A stretch of 64,000 bases of DNA from Ophiocordyceps camponoti-saundersi (nom. inval.) (GCA_003339415.1 PDHQ01000008.1:186001-250000), one strand, 5' to 3'. Shown: positions 44,051 through 57,714, numbered from the stretch's first letter. Notes: a model not told the origin generated them from the letters alone. A program made the numbers and translations.

Positions 44051-46464
44051 TCAAGCTTTCTGCGTCTGCTGTGATGTTGGCGGTTCCAGCACATGCGTGT
44101 GGTCCTCGGCGGCTAGCACCTCGCCGTCCTCGCCCTGTCGGCAGATGATCGTGTCCGCTATCCAGGTTTCGCGCAGCACTTCGTCCATCTTGGCGCGTGC
44201 CTGTGGGTCGACGTTGAGCATGCGGTAGATGATGTGCCGGCTCTCTCGTGGCAGCAGCCGCAGGATCCGCCACGGTCCCCGGATCACCTCTTTTCGCTCT
44301 CCCCCGCCTTCGCCCTGAGCCGTTTCCGAGCTCTCGTTCTGATTCTGACTGTCGTTGCGCTGATGGGCGTGATGATGACCCGTTGAGGAAGTGCTATGGG
44401 AGTGAGAATGATGACGGTGATGGTGCGAATGCCGTTGCTTGTCGTCAGACCGGGGCGCTACAATCTGCTGGCTCGGGTCATGCCCTGGCGTCGGCTCGGC
44501 TGCGAAGAGCTTGAACGAGTTGTCCGAGATGCGAGGCATCTTCCACGGGAAGCGACGCAGCGTCATGCAGCAAAAGATGATGGCCAGCGACCACATGTCG
44601 GCTGCCGCGGCGTCGTACTGCCTCGAGTCGTACACCTCTGGGGCCAAGTAGGGGTCGGATCCGACGATGCCTGCATGTCGACGTGTCTTAGTAACGGGGA
44701 CATGTGGTGAGCAGGGGGGGTAAAAGGAGTAAACCAACCTTTGGCCGGAACTGTGTCATTCTCAAAAGGATACTTGTAAACATGTGCGCTGCCGAAATCG
44801 ATAATCTTCATGATCCCGTGGTCGCTTACTACGACATTGTCAAGCTTGAGATCGCGGTGGGCGAGACCGACGCTGTGTAGATAGGTGACGCCGTTGAGAA
44901 TCTGCAGGAAGCAGCAGCGAATCTCCTCGCGCGACATCTTGCCCGTCATGACGATGGCAAACAGGTCGTAGGGCGCGTACTCCATCACCTCGAACCAGCG
45001 GCCTTTTTCCTGCAAGATGTCGAGCGTCTCGATGATGTTGCCATGATGCAGCGTGGAGCCGACGCAGAATTCGGCCGTCACCTTTTTGTTGTACTCGCGC
45101 TCCGTCTCGTACGTGTGACGGGCCCTGAACTCCTTGACAGCAAAGACAGTGCCGTCGTTGTTGCGCCTCATCAGCCGAACCGAGCCGCCAGCGCCGGAGC
45201 CGAGCACCTTGCCGAGCTTTCCGTACTTGGAACTGAGGCTGTGGTCGTCGCTAAAGGGCAATTGCGGGCCGGACCGCGAGCTGGGTGGCGTTTTGGAGCT
45301 AACCTTGAACGACGAGGCCGGCGATGAGTCTCGCTTCTTGTGATTTGCGTGGCCCGTCTTTCGGAAGAAACGCTTCAGATCCGACATGGATCCGTGTGGC
45401 CCGCCGCCTCCTCCACCGTCGCCGGGAGGGTCATCGCTGCCGCCGCCACGAGGACCAAAAAGACCCGACGAGCGCTTTTCCGGCAGACCCTGCTTGGAGC
45501 TACCGGGCGAGCCCGGCTTCTTCCTCCGGGTAAAGACGAAGCGGGGGTCGATGGAGTTTCGGTTGGGATGCTGCTGCTGGGGAGGTCGCAGGCCCTTTGC
45601 GTAAGGGTCATTAGGCTCGCCGCCGGGCGTCATTGGCTTGGAGTAAAAGTGCGAGGCGGCAGTGCGGGAAGGGCTCGACTCCCTCGAGACTGGGACAGAG
45701 CCGGGACCGAGACTGAAGAGGCCCCGCCTATGCGCCTTGTGGGCGTCGGCCGACGACGACCGGCGCATGACATGATCGGACTTTGGTCTTTGGGAGGTGA
45801 GCGGGCGGCGATCAGCGGCGACGGGCGACTTGTCGTGGGACGAGGAGGCTTGGGGCGTGAGAGCGTGAGGCTCGGTAAGACCGGCGGCCGCAGCGGCAAC
45901 AGTTCCCTCGCGATCTGAAGGGCGGGGAGAGGCGCCCGATGGAGCCGATCCAGCCGGCGTCAGAGGAGGAGACGCCGGAGCCGATAGTCGGGGGCTATCG
46001 TGAGGAGAGCGACCGGCAGGCGTGGCCTGTTTGGAATCGGGCGTCTCGTCTTCTCGTGAAGGGACCTGAAGCGAAGAAAAAGGTCAATCACAGATGATGA
46101 CGACGAAGACAGATTCGGGAAGAATTGAAAAGAAAAAAAGACCAACTCTTGAGGGCGGTAACGAAAAGGCCTCAAACTGAGACTTGGTCATGCGTCGTTC
46201 CTGAAGTGGTTGTCCATGTAGCGGCGGAGGAGGAAAGCCGTAAGCCTTGTCGGACGGACCGGGCAGAGGCCAGTTGTTTTCACCATCGTCGGCGGGCGGG
46301 GAGAAACGAACGGCGGGAACGTTAGCGAGATCGGGCGAGACCTCGTCGGCTGGCGGGCGGGGAGCTGTAGAGACCAAGTCAACGGAAGGCCCGGGTCCGC
46401 CGACAAGGCCAGCATCAAACGCACGATGAAGCTGCTCCCGAATGGAAGACGGAGTTGCAGCCAT
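44051..46464 (-). CDS. Ser/Thr protein kinase, Hal4/Sat4/Hrk1-type
   Basis: Exons are 46464-46147, 46065-44739 and 44670-44051 (754 aa), with introns of 81 and 68 bp. A long Pro/Ser/Gly-rich N-terminal region (about 1-330) precedes the kinase domain. Its elements are the Gly loop [13 protein letters not shown], the Lys in VFAVKEF, catalytic [13 protein letters not shown] and [11 protein letters not shown]. In the family these are fungal NPR/HAL-type kinases that regulate potassium transport, ion homeostasis and nutrient permeases at the plasma membrane. Just before the end of the C-lobe is a His-rich insert of about 25 residues with many HH and HS pairs. The final helix ([20 protein letters not shown]) and a short tail follow. 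Exact subfamily is inferred. Confidence 0.85.
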
Positions 46465-46844
46465 TGGGAGGTTTGCTCTGCAATTATCGAGAACAGGTGT
46501 AGGAAAAGGGATGGCGATGGAGGAGGAGAAGAGGGGGGGGGGGGATTCTAGGTTGGTCTGGTAAGAGAGAAAGGGACGAAAACACAGAGAGAGAGAATGC
46601 TTTGCTATGCTTTGCTGTGTGTGCTCTGCTCTGCTTTGCTGTGTACTGCTCTCTCTGCTCTGCTCTGCTCTGCTCTCTCTCTCTTCCCCCCCCCCTTCGG
46701 TGGAGCGTGTCTCTTCGGCTTGCTGCTTTTCCTAAATTGGAGGACAGAGGAGGGGGGGGGAATTAGAAGTGGAGGAGAGGAAAAGCCTGAAGATGGGAGG
46801 GAGGGGGGGAAAGGAGGGGCTCTGGCTGGCTGGCTGGCCCGCTT

Positions 46845-46909
<65 letters not shown>

Positions 46910-47839
46910 CACAAACACACAACCGACGAAGAAAAAAGCNNNNNNNNGGGGGGGGGGGGATGTGGGGGGGGGGGGGGGGAAAGGCGGGAGGGGGGGGGGG
47001 GGGGGGGGAAAGGGGGGGCTCTGGCTGGCTGGCTGGCCCGCTTCTGCCCCCCCCCCCCCCCTCTCTTCTACCACTGTCCACTACGGTACTACCACCCTAC
47101 CAGTAAAGAGTGGTTAAGAGAGGCAGAGAGACAGAGACGCGACCGATTTAGGCGCGTCCGAGTCACAGCACGTGCGCTTCGGAGCCGTTGTGGCCTAGCA
47201 TTATAGCATCATGCTATAGCATATCCTTCAACCCGTGCTGGGAATGGCTTAAACTCTGTTGCGAGATAGCTTCGTCTGCCTTATTATTGAACCTTGTTTG
47301 GCGCCTCTGTTTGGTTCTGTCTCTCTCTCTCTCTCTGTCTACTCTTTCTGTCACTCTTGTTTCTTTAACTCGTCTGTCCGTCCGTCACCTTCGCCCGGGC
47401 ATCCATCCAGCAGCCACTTGACGCACACCACACAACATACATACATACATACATATGTATGCACCTTGAAAAATTTCCCGCTCCTTAAAACAGTCACATG
47501 TCGTCTTATCATACTCTAGTAATCCTCTCGTGTTTACCTACCTATCATCCGCTGACGTTACCTGCTTCTGGGAATCCGGTCGCCCGCCTGTGGCCGATTC
47601 CGGAGCCACCGGCGCCGGATGGGGTCAACAGCTCGATTGTGTCTTGCCATCCGATCTCGCGCCGTCCCTGTTCATCGTACATTTGAAAAAACCGCCATTT
47701 CCCCTTCTCGAGGTATTCAATTGCGTATGCACATATGAATATATGCACTCACATCGGTGGATTTGAACAATGGCATACCCCCCAATCTCCCACCACCGAT
47801 AAAGGTGACTCCTACACGCCCAGTCCCCAACGCTCTAAT
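46465..47839. other. Divergent region with CTCTG tracts, assembly gap and poly-C/G runs
   Basis: Contains TGCTTTGCT/CTCTGCT-type tandem repeats at about 46590-46690 and the gap listed separately. To the right lie a CT tract (47320-47345) and CATA units (47435-47460). No gene supported. Confidence 0.5.
46780..47060. other. Assembly gap with duplicated edge
   Basis: About eight Ns at 46940-46947 lie between a poly-C run and poly-G runs. The string GGCTCTGGCTGGCTGGCTGG plus CCCGCTTCTGCCCC occurs on both sides, near 46815-46855 and 47010-47055, so the sequence was counted twice. The preceding poly-C and following poly-G runs look like low-quality tails. Confidence 0.8.
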
Positions 47840-49642
<1,803 letters not shown>

Positions 49643-50470
49643 GGCTGTCCTTTTGCTTCGCCCCTTTCTCCGCACGCATTGCCATTGTGGCGTCGTGTTA
49701 GCTGCTCAGACACTTTGAGACGTCGTCTAGTTAGTCGGAGAGAGAGAGAGACATATGAACAGTTGTGAGGGACATGAGGCGCGGCGTTTTTGTGAGGAAG
49801 GCTTCCTGGGCATCCGGAGAGGCTCCGACAGGCAACCCCCCCCCCCCTTCTTTCCCCCCTTGCCCCCTCCTCCTCCACCTCCTCCACCTCTTCCTTAAGA
49901 AGACACATGCCTTATTCCAATTGAACCGAGCCTTTCACCGGTTGTTCAAACTAAACCTGCCTTGTTCTCGTTGAAAGAGCAAGAAGCTGCGTGGGTTTTA
50001 CTTTTGCTTCTTAGTCACAGCCACAAGCGTGTCGTCGGATGGCGTTGATCAGCGCGCCGAGCCCACGATCCGGAGGGGATCATCGCCATCTCTCTGCGGA
50101 GGCCTTCGTACCCCAGTGACAACTCTCGGCCCGCCGAATCCCTACTGCGCTGGTTTGTTCCGCCCATACAGTTGAAATGGTTACTGTTAGTAAACTCCAC
50201 GCAGCCCCCAACTACCGTTGAGATGCTGACGGCCGGCACACCTACTGATGTACTGAGTATGAGACAAGGCTGTCGCTCATCTGTGTAACCTCCTCTTTGT
50301 TACCAGCCACCAACAAGGCGACAAAAGTAATACGAAATACGACCTGTGCTGTGAGATAAATAAGAACGGGTTTCGCCCTCGCCGACGGTCATGAACGCTC
50401 ACCGCGTCCCTTATCGGCCGAGGCAAGTTGTCAATGCGTTCTGCAGTTTCCTCCCGACTTCAGACTCGAC
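49643..50470. other. Intergenic region
   Basis: KRR1 3' region with a C-run near 49840 and the upstream region of the membrane-protein gene. No supported gene. Confidence 0.4.
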
Positions 50471-52554
50471 ATGCTTTCAGCCGAGACGCGAGAGAACTGC
50501 CTGAATTTCTCTAACTCTATCTTGGTTTCCAACCCGGACGTGGCTGGAATCGGAGTGAGCTCCCCCCTCTTTGGCTTGAGCCATACATACATACATACCT
50601 CCACAATCCTGTGTACTGATCACGACTACCCAAAAGGTGACCATCGGCTTTGTCGGGTCTGCCTTCATCGTCTTGTTCTTGTTAATAGCCAACTACCTCA
50701 TCTGTTTCGACCCGAGGAAGAAACCGGTCGATCTCAGGTCTAACAATGGAGGCGACAACACAGTGTCCTGCGACTGCTGGCGTGCAAACTTGATAGACGA
50801 GAAGTTCCTCCGCGTCGTTCGACGGGCGAGTGCCTGGTTGGCCAAGTTCGTGCCGCTTCCTGCCTCGATCGTGAGGCTTCGTAAGCTTAATTTCGGGCCA
50901 GCGTTTGACGAGGTATGTACGTGTGACCTTCTACTATACGCCCAGAGCCCTGGTTAAACTACTCACATGCGTATGAAACAAGGCCATTATCGGTATGTGC
51001 GACATGCAGATGTTCACCGGCGCCGGCATTCTCATTAGTGGTCTCTCGAGCGTGTACAAGCTGTCAGCCTATCACTGGAAAATCACTATTTCTCTGGCCT
51101 GGTTTTCCACCATTTCTCACATAGCAGGCTTGACCGTCATCCGTAGTTATCTAACGAGTTCCCGCACAAGAGAAATATCCGGCTCGGCATCATACTCGCC
51201 ATCCTCATCATGTTAGTGGTGAGCATGATACCGACTCAATTCTTTTCGTTGTCCGCTACGCAAAGTCGAATTCAGCTCGTCAGTCGTCCGAGCGTGTGTT
51301 TCTTCAACTTTGGACTCGCCAAAACCATTGTTGAAGCAACAACGTCGCAGTCCGGTGACGATGTTGAGTATAAGGAGCTTCTTTCGCGGTCAGGCCAGCA
51401 GAAAATGGTCCGATCTCTTTGCGTACTCATCCTCGGCGTGATATTACGCGTTGTGAAAATGTTCTCGCCGTTGTCTGGATTTCTGAGGAGAAGAGTACGG
51501 CGAAAACTGAGTTGGACGGCGCAAAGAATCTTATACTGGATGCGACCTCGCCGATTCTTTGGTCGACAAGATGCGAGCTTCTTGAAGCTCCTGTACGCCT
51601 ATTACCTCTTTCTACCGGCGCTCGCTTCGCTCTATGCTGCTCGACTGTGGATAGACATACTTAGCTCGATGCTAGCGGAGGTGCGTGTATCATGGTAGAC
51701 GATGAGACGTCACTCACCAGTCTCAGGTTTACTGGCTTCTCGTCAGTATGGTCCTGGGTATCTTGAAATTGAGATCCGCTCGCATTGGTCCGATGGCCCA
51801 AACAGAAGAGGAAGAGAACAGCTGGACGTTTGGACAGATACTCCCAATGCTCCTACTGGCAACACCCGTCTTCCAGATATTTAGCACGGTGATGCCGCAC
51901 TACACGGACTTGAGCAATGAGGGACACTTGTCCCAGACCGAAAGTAGCACGGATGAAGTTGCCTGTACTTGTGCGCTGCAACTCTGTCTGGACGACCAAC
52001 AAGGGGTATCCGACGACGAGAAAGCGATCATGACATATCTGATGGACCGCCGAGGCTGCTACGAGACTGCGCCGTGGCTGGGGTTCGGCGGCTCGACGAT
52101 CTGCTCTTTCAGCTGTTTCGCGACTATAGCTGCTCTTGCTATGAGCGGCTCCAGCATCGTCGGGGACTTTACCTGGGCCGAAATCTGGTTTACTGTTGGC
52201 ATGTTATTGCCTCATGTCTTCTTCAACGGCACCGTCTTCTTCATAGCCCAATGCTTGAAGAGACACGAACCGCTTCAGCCTGGTAGAGATGCGCGTAAAC
52301 TACCGCATTTATGTTATGCCATATTGGTCACGATCATGCAGATTGCTGCGATTTTCTTGGAATTCTTGGTTTCCGATATATCATACCTTGTTTCCACGAA
52401 CAGGTACTGGGGTGCCTTTGATGTCATGATGTGGAGGTCCACGTCGTGGTCCATCCTGTTGGGAGCGGCCTCGTGGGGGTTTTACTCTTTGGTCACATTG
52501 TTAGGTGATATTCGCAAACGATCGCTTATTCCCATCTTCAGACGACAGCCATGA
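50471..52554 (+). CDS. Orphan polytopic membrane protein, interrupted by a frameshift
   Basis: Model exons are 50471-50554, 50637-50912, 50983-51680 and 51727-52554. Exons 1, 2 and 4 are in frame. Exon 3 starts in one frame and ends in another: around 51152, TATCTAACGAG must gain one base to run from TVIRSYL into NEFPHKRNIRLGII. With one added base exon 3 is an exact multiple of three, so a single lost base explains it. About eight hydrophobic segments are visible (VGSAFIVLFLLIANYLI, ITISLAWFSTISHIAGLTVI, LAILIMLVVSMI, YAYYLFLPALASLYAA, and several in exon 4). LSAYHWKITISLAWFS and DMQMFTGAGILISG are the parts that look conserved in fungal orphan membrane proteins. No transport motif is recognised. 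It may be a pseudogene or a sequencing error. Confidence 0.6.
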
Positions 52555-53552
52555 TGTTTCTATGCATTTACAGCCTTGGTCCTCTGAGTCTGAGGGGGAC
52601 ACGGTGGAAGGGGACGAGAGAGGTGAGGGAAAGACGGGCAGAGGGGAGAAGAGGAAGAGAAGGACCGGTGTATCAGAGTTACGAAGCTACCTGGGATTTG
52701 AATAGGGTGATTGATGTCTGTAGCTCCCTGAAGCACTCAGCATTACCGGGCCCTCTTTTCCCCCGAAGCAAATGGTTGACGAAGGTTGAAGCCATCCGTA
52801 CCTACTACCTATACACAAATGGTGGTCAGGTGATATCGCGTCTTCCTCTCTTCCTTCACACGCGGCTAGATAGCAGACACGTGACGGACGCGGCGACCTG
52901 ATACGCGCCTCTCTCACCTTGCGCCCTACACGAGCTATCAAATAGGACGGATCCGTCGATTTCTTCATAGACGGTGATCTGAATACATCAAATAGCAACG
53001 GCGGTGGTCGATATCGGCAGACAATAGCGGCGTAAGTTACACCACTACCCTCCCCTTTTCGTCCAACCACGCCAAGGACTCATCCATCTTCACCCCCAGC
53101 AGAGACTGAAAGGCATATACGGGAAACAGCAGCTTCAACGAACAAACGCAGGCTTGACATTAACTCTTATCCTCAGTCTGGAGGAGGTTCGAGATCATCA
53201 GCTATGAATCACCATGACATAGGAAATGTCATGCAAGGCAGAAGACTGAATCTTTTCCCCTGTCTACTGAGAGTGCTCGACTGAGCCCTTACCCCTTTTC
53301 CTCCACATAGGGGGCAGAAATCGATAGCATCTTGCGGCGATAGGATATCTGACTATCACGTAACCGATGCAGAAAAAGCACTGTCAATTTTATTTATCAC
53401 CGTTCTATTTCACATTCTTCCATGCTCTACGCAAGCAGCATCGCCAGCGTCATCAACCTTCATTCACATCCGATTATCCCAAACTTCTTTCTCCAGGAGA
53501 CAAAAGACACACAACACCGCCTCCTCGCAACAGCTAATCAGTTCCCCTCCCA
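52555..53552. other. Convergent intergenic region
   Basis: 3' sides of the membrane-protein and MDR genes. The open frames here are out of coding style. Nothing else supported. Confidence 0.4.
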
Positions 53553-54752
53553 TCACAGACTCGGCCCAACCTCCGTCCCGTCATCAATCTCAATCACAAG
53601 TTTCCCAAACTGCCTCCCCTTATCCATATCCTCGAACAAGCCATCAATAGCCTCAAGATGCGCAAGTCCACTCACGCTCCTACAAACAACAGGCCGAATC
53701 TTGTTCTCCGCCACAAAAGCAACCATATCCGCAAACTCCCTCCTCGATCCTCCCGTGCTTCCCTTGAGTTCAATGTTCGCCATGACGGCGCGCATGGTCC
53801 AGTCCATAGTCGGCGCAATCGTCATCCCGTACTGCACCACCACGCCACCCTGTCGCAACAGCGTGAGCGATCGAGCGATGATATCGCCACCAGCTCCGTC
53901 TATCACCGCGTCGAGATACGGCCTTTCTTTCGGGAGTAGCTCGCGGAGACGGACGTCCCAGTCTGGGAGGCGGTAGCTCACGCCCGCGTCGGCACCCAGC
54001 GTCGTGCACGCGCGCGATATCTTAGCCGGTTCTCCCGACGTGACGAAGGCGCGCGCCCCGAGTGCGACGACGAATTGCAGCGCTTGCAGCGCGACGCCGC
54101 CTCCCACCCCGGTGATGAGAACGTTTTGCCCACTCGTTACACGCGCCTTGCTCACGACGGCGCGCCAGGCTGTAAGTCCGGCAAGAGGCAAGGCCGCAGC
54201 CTCAACGGCAGAGAGATGCCTAGGCGCGACCTCGACCTCGCAAGCCGGAAGCAGCATGTAATCGCGCGCCGTGCCGGAATCACACCCCTGACTACCGCCC
54301 GCCACCTCGATCCTGGAACCGGGTTCTGGACCGAGGGGATCGCTTGTCCAGCCGCGCATGGGGGCGAGGACGACGTTTTTTCCGAGGAGGGTGGGGGCGA
54401 CGTTGAGGCCGTGGGAGACGATTACGCCGCTTCCGTCTGAGAGGAGGGCGCGGTCGAAGGCGATGGCTGGGTAGAGGTGACGGCGTTGGAAGAGGTCGCG
54501 GTGGTTGAGGGCTGCGGCTCGCATTCGGACGAGGACTTGGTCCGGGCCTGGGGTCGGAGGGGGTTCTTCATTTCGTAGTTGGAGTCTGTAGATTTCATCA
54601 TCAACATCGCTTTCTCCAGAATTCTCCCTTTTTCAAACCGTCTTCTTGTGTTGTGCTTCAGGGAGGGGAGAAGGAGAGGTGTGTATATACGGGTAGTAGA
54701 CTTTGCCAGGCTTTCCGCCTTCAATCTTGCTCAGCGCAAGGATGCGCGGCAT
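53553..54752 (-). CDS. Zinc-type alcohol dehydrogenase-like (MDR) oxidoreductase
   Basis: Exons are 54752-54691 and 54585-53553 (364 aa). The 105-bp intron splits a Pro codon and gives the family sequence GGKPGKVYYPLQLRNEEPPP, followed by TPGPDQVLVRMRAAALNHRD. The N-terminal GroES-like domain is followed by the NAD(P) Rossmann motif VLITGVGGGVALQALQFV. The family reduces quinones, enals or alcohols with NAD(P)H. The catalytic zinc ligands are not evident, so a zinc-free quinone-oxidoreductase-like activity is possible. Close relatives are the SPBC1773.06c-type fungal proteins of unknown substrate. No linked pathway genes. Confidence 0.85.
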
Positions 54753-55593
54753 AGCGAAGTTGATGATGCTTTCGGTATCGATTTCTTGATATGAACCATA
54801 TATTGAATCTGTAGCATCAAGGTATACACGTTACGTCGCAAGCTGAGAGTATGGGTGAATGGTAAGTGGTAGATAAGCTACTCCATCCTTGCGCAACGAA
54901 TGACGTAAATGAAGCTATCGATACCGAGGTCCGAGGCAACCTTCCCCTTCTGTGTCGTCCAGACCGTACCTAGGTAGGTACCTGCCTATCCGCACACTAC
55001 ACATAGCTACCTATCCGCACAATGATCCCCCGCAGCACCTACCTGCCCAATAATAGCATCGGAAAAAACATCTGCCCCGCCCCGTCCCCGGACCCAAGCC
55101 CTCGGCGCCGGCTCCCCCCCCCCCTCCACCTCAGCTCGGCGAAGATGAGACGCCACAAGGACCAACATCAACGTCGGATGGATGGGATGGATGTCTGGTC
55201 CAGGAAGGACGGGAGAGAGGACGCCGACGTCAAAGCGTATCATGCGCACAGGAATGGAGGCAAGTCAGGGCGTGTAGATATGTATGTACGTCTGGAAAGG
55301 CAGTTACATATATATAACGAATAATCAAAATCAACATTCATGCTGGTCGCCGACTTAAAGGATGCTTCCTACTGCTCGCCGTTCTGCGCCAGCTGGTCGC
55401 CGAGGGCCGCCATTGGGTGCTGAAGCCCGAGACTGTTTATGTGAATGCGCGCACTAGATCAGGATGGGGCGGGCGCAGTATAGAGTCGACGGCCTTATAC
55501 ACCCCATCCTCCTCTTCCTTGCCATCTTCATCCTGAGCGACAGCAAGATACCATTTTGCTAACTTAGTATGCCAACTTACTTGATTCATCGTC
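54753..55593. other. Divergent promoter region of the MDR and YeeE/YedE-type genes
   Basis: No coding potential. It shows ACCTACCT-type short repeats near 54970-55010 and a C-run near 55110. Confidence 0.4.
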
Positions 55594-56607
55594 ATGGAAA
55601 TCATAGCCTCTCTTGTCTCGGGCGCCGCCTTTGGAGCCGCAATGACTGCCGCCGGTTTCCACGATCCCTCTCTGATTATAGCCCAGATGAAGTTTGAGAG
55701 ATGGCATATGCTCCAGGCTTTCATGGCCGCCACGGCAAGCAGCGCGTAAGAGAAATCCCCTAAACCCCCCCCTTCCCCCAGGTCATCCGCTAATAAGCCA
55801 TCGTCCGTCAGCATCATCTGTTGCATCATGCAGGAGCTGTGCCACGTCGAGATAGCACCGCGCCGTGCCTCGCCCTTGGGCCTCTTCACGGGCAACGTCA
55901 TCGGCGGGGCCCTGCTTGGCGTTGGCATCACCCTTTCCGGCTCCTGTCCCGGCGCGCTGTTTGCTCAGCTTGCCGTCGGTAAGAGAACGGCTTGGATCAC
56001 TCTGGCGGGGGCCGTCACGGGTGCTGTTGTGTGGACTAGTCATCTCAGGCGACTGGTGCCAGTTACAGGGCCCGACTGGCCTGGTACCGAGCGCTTCGCT
56101 CTCTCCAAGTTCAAGACAATGCTTCTACTTCAGACCGTCTGCCTCGCTGTTGTGGCCATGACACCGACGCCTCGCGGCCGAGCTAACGGGGCTGTCGGCG
56201 GTCTAGTCATCGGCCTTGCTCAGCTCGTTTCCCTCCTGACACGGCGGTCCATGCTCGGCGCCTCCGGCTCGTATCAGGAGGTCGCCGTCTTACTGCGACG
56301 AATTGCTGGCGGCAGCAAGGATTCACCCGATGGTCACGGTCAAAAACTGGCATTCGCCTCGGGAGCCGTCGCTGGTGCGTGGCTGCTCCTGCGCAAAGTC
56401 CCGTCCTTGACCGTCAACACCACCTCGGAGCCGCCAGCGCTGCTTGCCTTCATCGGTGGTTGTCTCATGCTTGTCGGGGCGACCATGGCCGGCGGCTGCA
56501 CGTCTGGACATGGCATCAGTGGCATTGCCTTGCTCTCGCCTCCAAGCGTCGTGACCATGGCCAGTGTCTTTGCAGCGGGAGCTTCGGTGGCGCCATTGGC
56601 GTACTAG
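55594..56607 (+). CDS. YeeE/YedE-family membrane transporter (sulfur-compound type)
   Basis: Exons are 55594-55745 and 55812-56607 (315 aa), with a 66-bp intron splitting an Ala codon. The protein is almost entirely hydrophobic helices with two related halves. Each carries a Gly-rich box with a conserved Cys: GITLSGSCPGALFAQLAVG in the first and GATMAGGCTSGHGISGIALL in the second. These SGSCPG and GGCTSGHG boxes define the YeeE/YedE (PF04143) family, whose bacterial member TsuA takes up thiosulfate. An additional Cys motif (IICCIMQELC) occurs at the exon 2 start. A role in sulfur-compound uptake is inferred from family. The family is mainly prokaryotic, so an old transfer into fungi is possible. 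It is tail-to-tail with AIM41, 93 bp apart. Confidence 0.85.
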
Positions 56608-56660
56608 GGGCAGTCCCTTCTTGTCTCTACCTTATAAAGTCTGCAGGCTTCAACGTGTCG

Positions 56661-56683
56661 TCACACACACACACACACACTCA
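56661..56683. repeat. (CA)n microsatellite between two gene tails
   Basis: A CACACA tract in the short region between the convergent YeeE/YedE-type and AIM41 genes. Confidence 0.8.
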
Positions 56684-56700
56684 TACACACAAGCACGGCA

Positions 56701-57282
56701 CTAGACTGTCAACTCTTGTACCAGGCGCGCAACCAGTTTCATGTCCACGTCCTTGCCCTCAAAGGTGCCTGAGAGGCGTTTCATGACATCTCCCATGAGC
56801 TTCTTGGCTGCCGTGCCCGCGCTCTTGGAGGCAGCAACAGCGTCGCCAACCAGGGCTTTCAGCTTGGCCTCGTCGAGCGTCTCGACACCGCTGTTAGCGA
56901 TCAGGTCAGAGTAGATATCCATCTGCTCCTGTTCCTGGGCAGCAAGTTCAGGTCTATCGTTGTCCTTGGCTTGGATGGCTGCCTCGGACGACATGCGGTA
57001 GAGGTTGCGAATCAGGTTGACGAGCTGAACGTCGCTCGTGATGGGTTTGTCAGTTTTGGCGGCGTTGGTGTTGGCCGACATGATGGAGCGTAAAGCATTG
57101 AGCCGAGGCTTGTCTCCGGCACGCATAGCTGACTTGAGCTCCTGTCTAATCTTCTGGAAGAGTGGCGGGGAGCTGTTGGCTTCATTGAGGGAGGAGAAGG
57201 TCCGAGGCGTCCACAGGGCGTTTCTCCGCGTCACCTGATTCAAGAGACGGGCGCAGGAAGCGAGACGAGGATTGATCAACAT
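56701..57282 (-). CDS. AIM41: Mitochondrial YqeY/Aim41 protein
   Basis: 193 aa, single exon. The first about 38 residues (MLINPRLASCARLLNQVTRR) are a basic, Ser/Arg-rich mitochondrial presequence. The rest is the YqeY (GatB-related helical) domain: QKIRQELKSAMRAGDKPRLN, ALRSIMSANTNAAKTDKP, EAAIQAKDNDRPELAAQEQE, AKKLMGDVMKRLSGTFEGKD and LVARLVQEL. In yeast Aim41 is a mitochondrial protein affecting mtDNA inheritance. Biochemical role is unclear; the domain resembles the tRNA-binding tail of GatB. The start is the only Met before the presequence. Confidence 0.92.
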   Translation of the reverse strand: MLINPRLASCARLLNQVTRRNALWTPRTFSSLNEANSSPPLFQKIRQELKSAMRAGDKPRLNALRSIMSANTNAAKTDKPITSDVQLVNLIRNLYRMSSEAAIQAKDNDRPELAAQEQEQMDIYSDLIANSGVETLDEAKLKALVGDAVAASKSAGTAAKKLMGDVMKRLSGTFEGKDVDMKLVARLVQELTV

Positions 57283-57714
57283 GATGTTTGTTGGTGACGA
57301 AGAGCTTCTTCTTGCTGTTGCTGCAGGTTTTTTTTTGTGTCCCTCCTTGATGCCTGTCTAGACTCTTGATGTCTGTATGTGCATGTATGACAGTCCGGAA
57401 CGCGAAAACTATTTCCCCGATAAAGACCTCTAGTTCCACTACATGCACACCCACCGTACACACAACAGCCAGGTCCTCAGCTTCCCCATTGCCGACAGAA
57501 GCAAAGCTGCTTCAACATGGAACTCGATCTAACCTATAACGACGGTAGAAACATCCGTCACGTTGGACAGCAGCTGCGCGGCTGACGGCGGTGACGGGCT
57601 TCTGTTCCAGCCTCATCTTGTACCACGCAGCAGGAGATGACGCTTATAGAGGCTTATATCTTGCTGACCTCCTCTCTTCGGCAACCACGTCTGATGCTAT
57701 CGATGCTATAGATG
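57283..57714. other. Region between AIM41 and the methyltransferase
   Basis: AIM41 upstream region and methyltransferase 3' side. Near its right end GATGCTATx units repeat three times (57693-57720), overlapping the methyltransferase stop. No gene supported. Confidence 0.5.

Noticed and set aside
54690..54752. Apparent frameshift at the start of the MDR gene
   Set aside because: On recounting the bases the first exon reads in frame into GGKPGKVYYP and splices cleanly, so the gene is intact.
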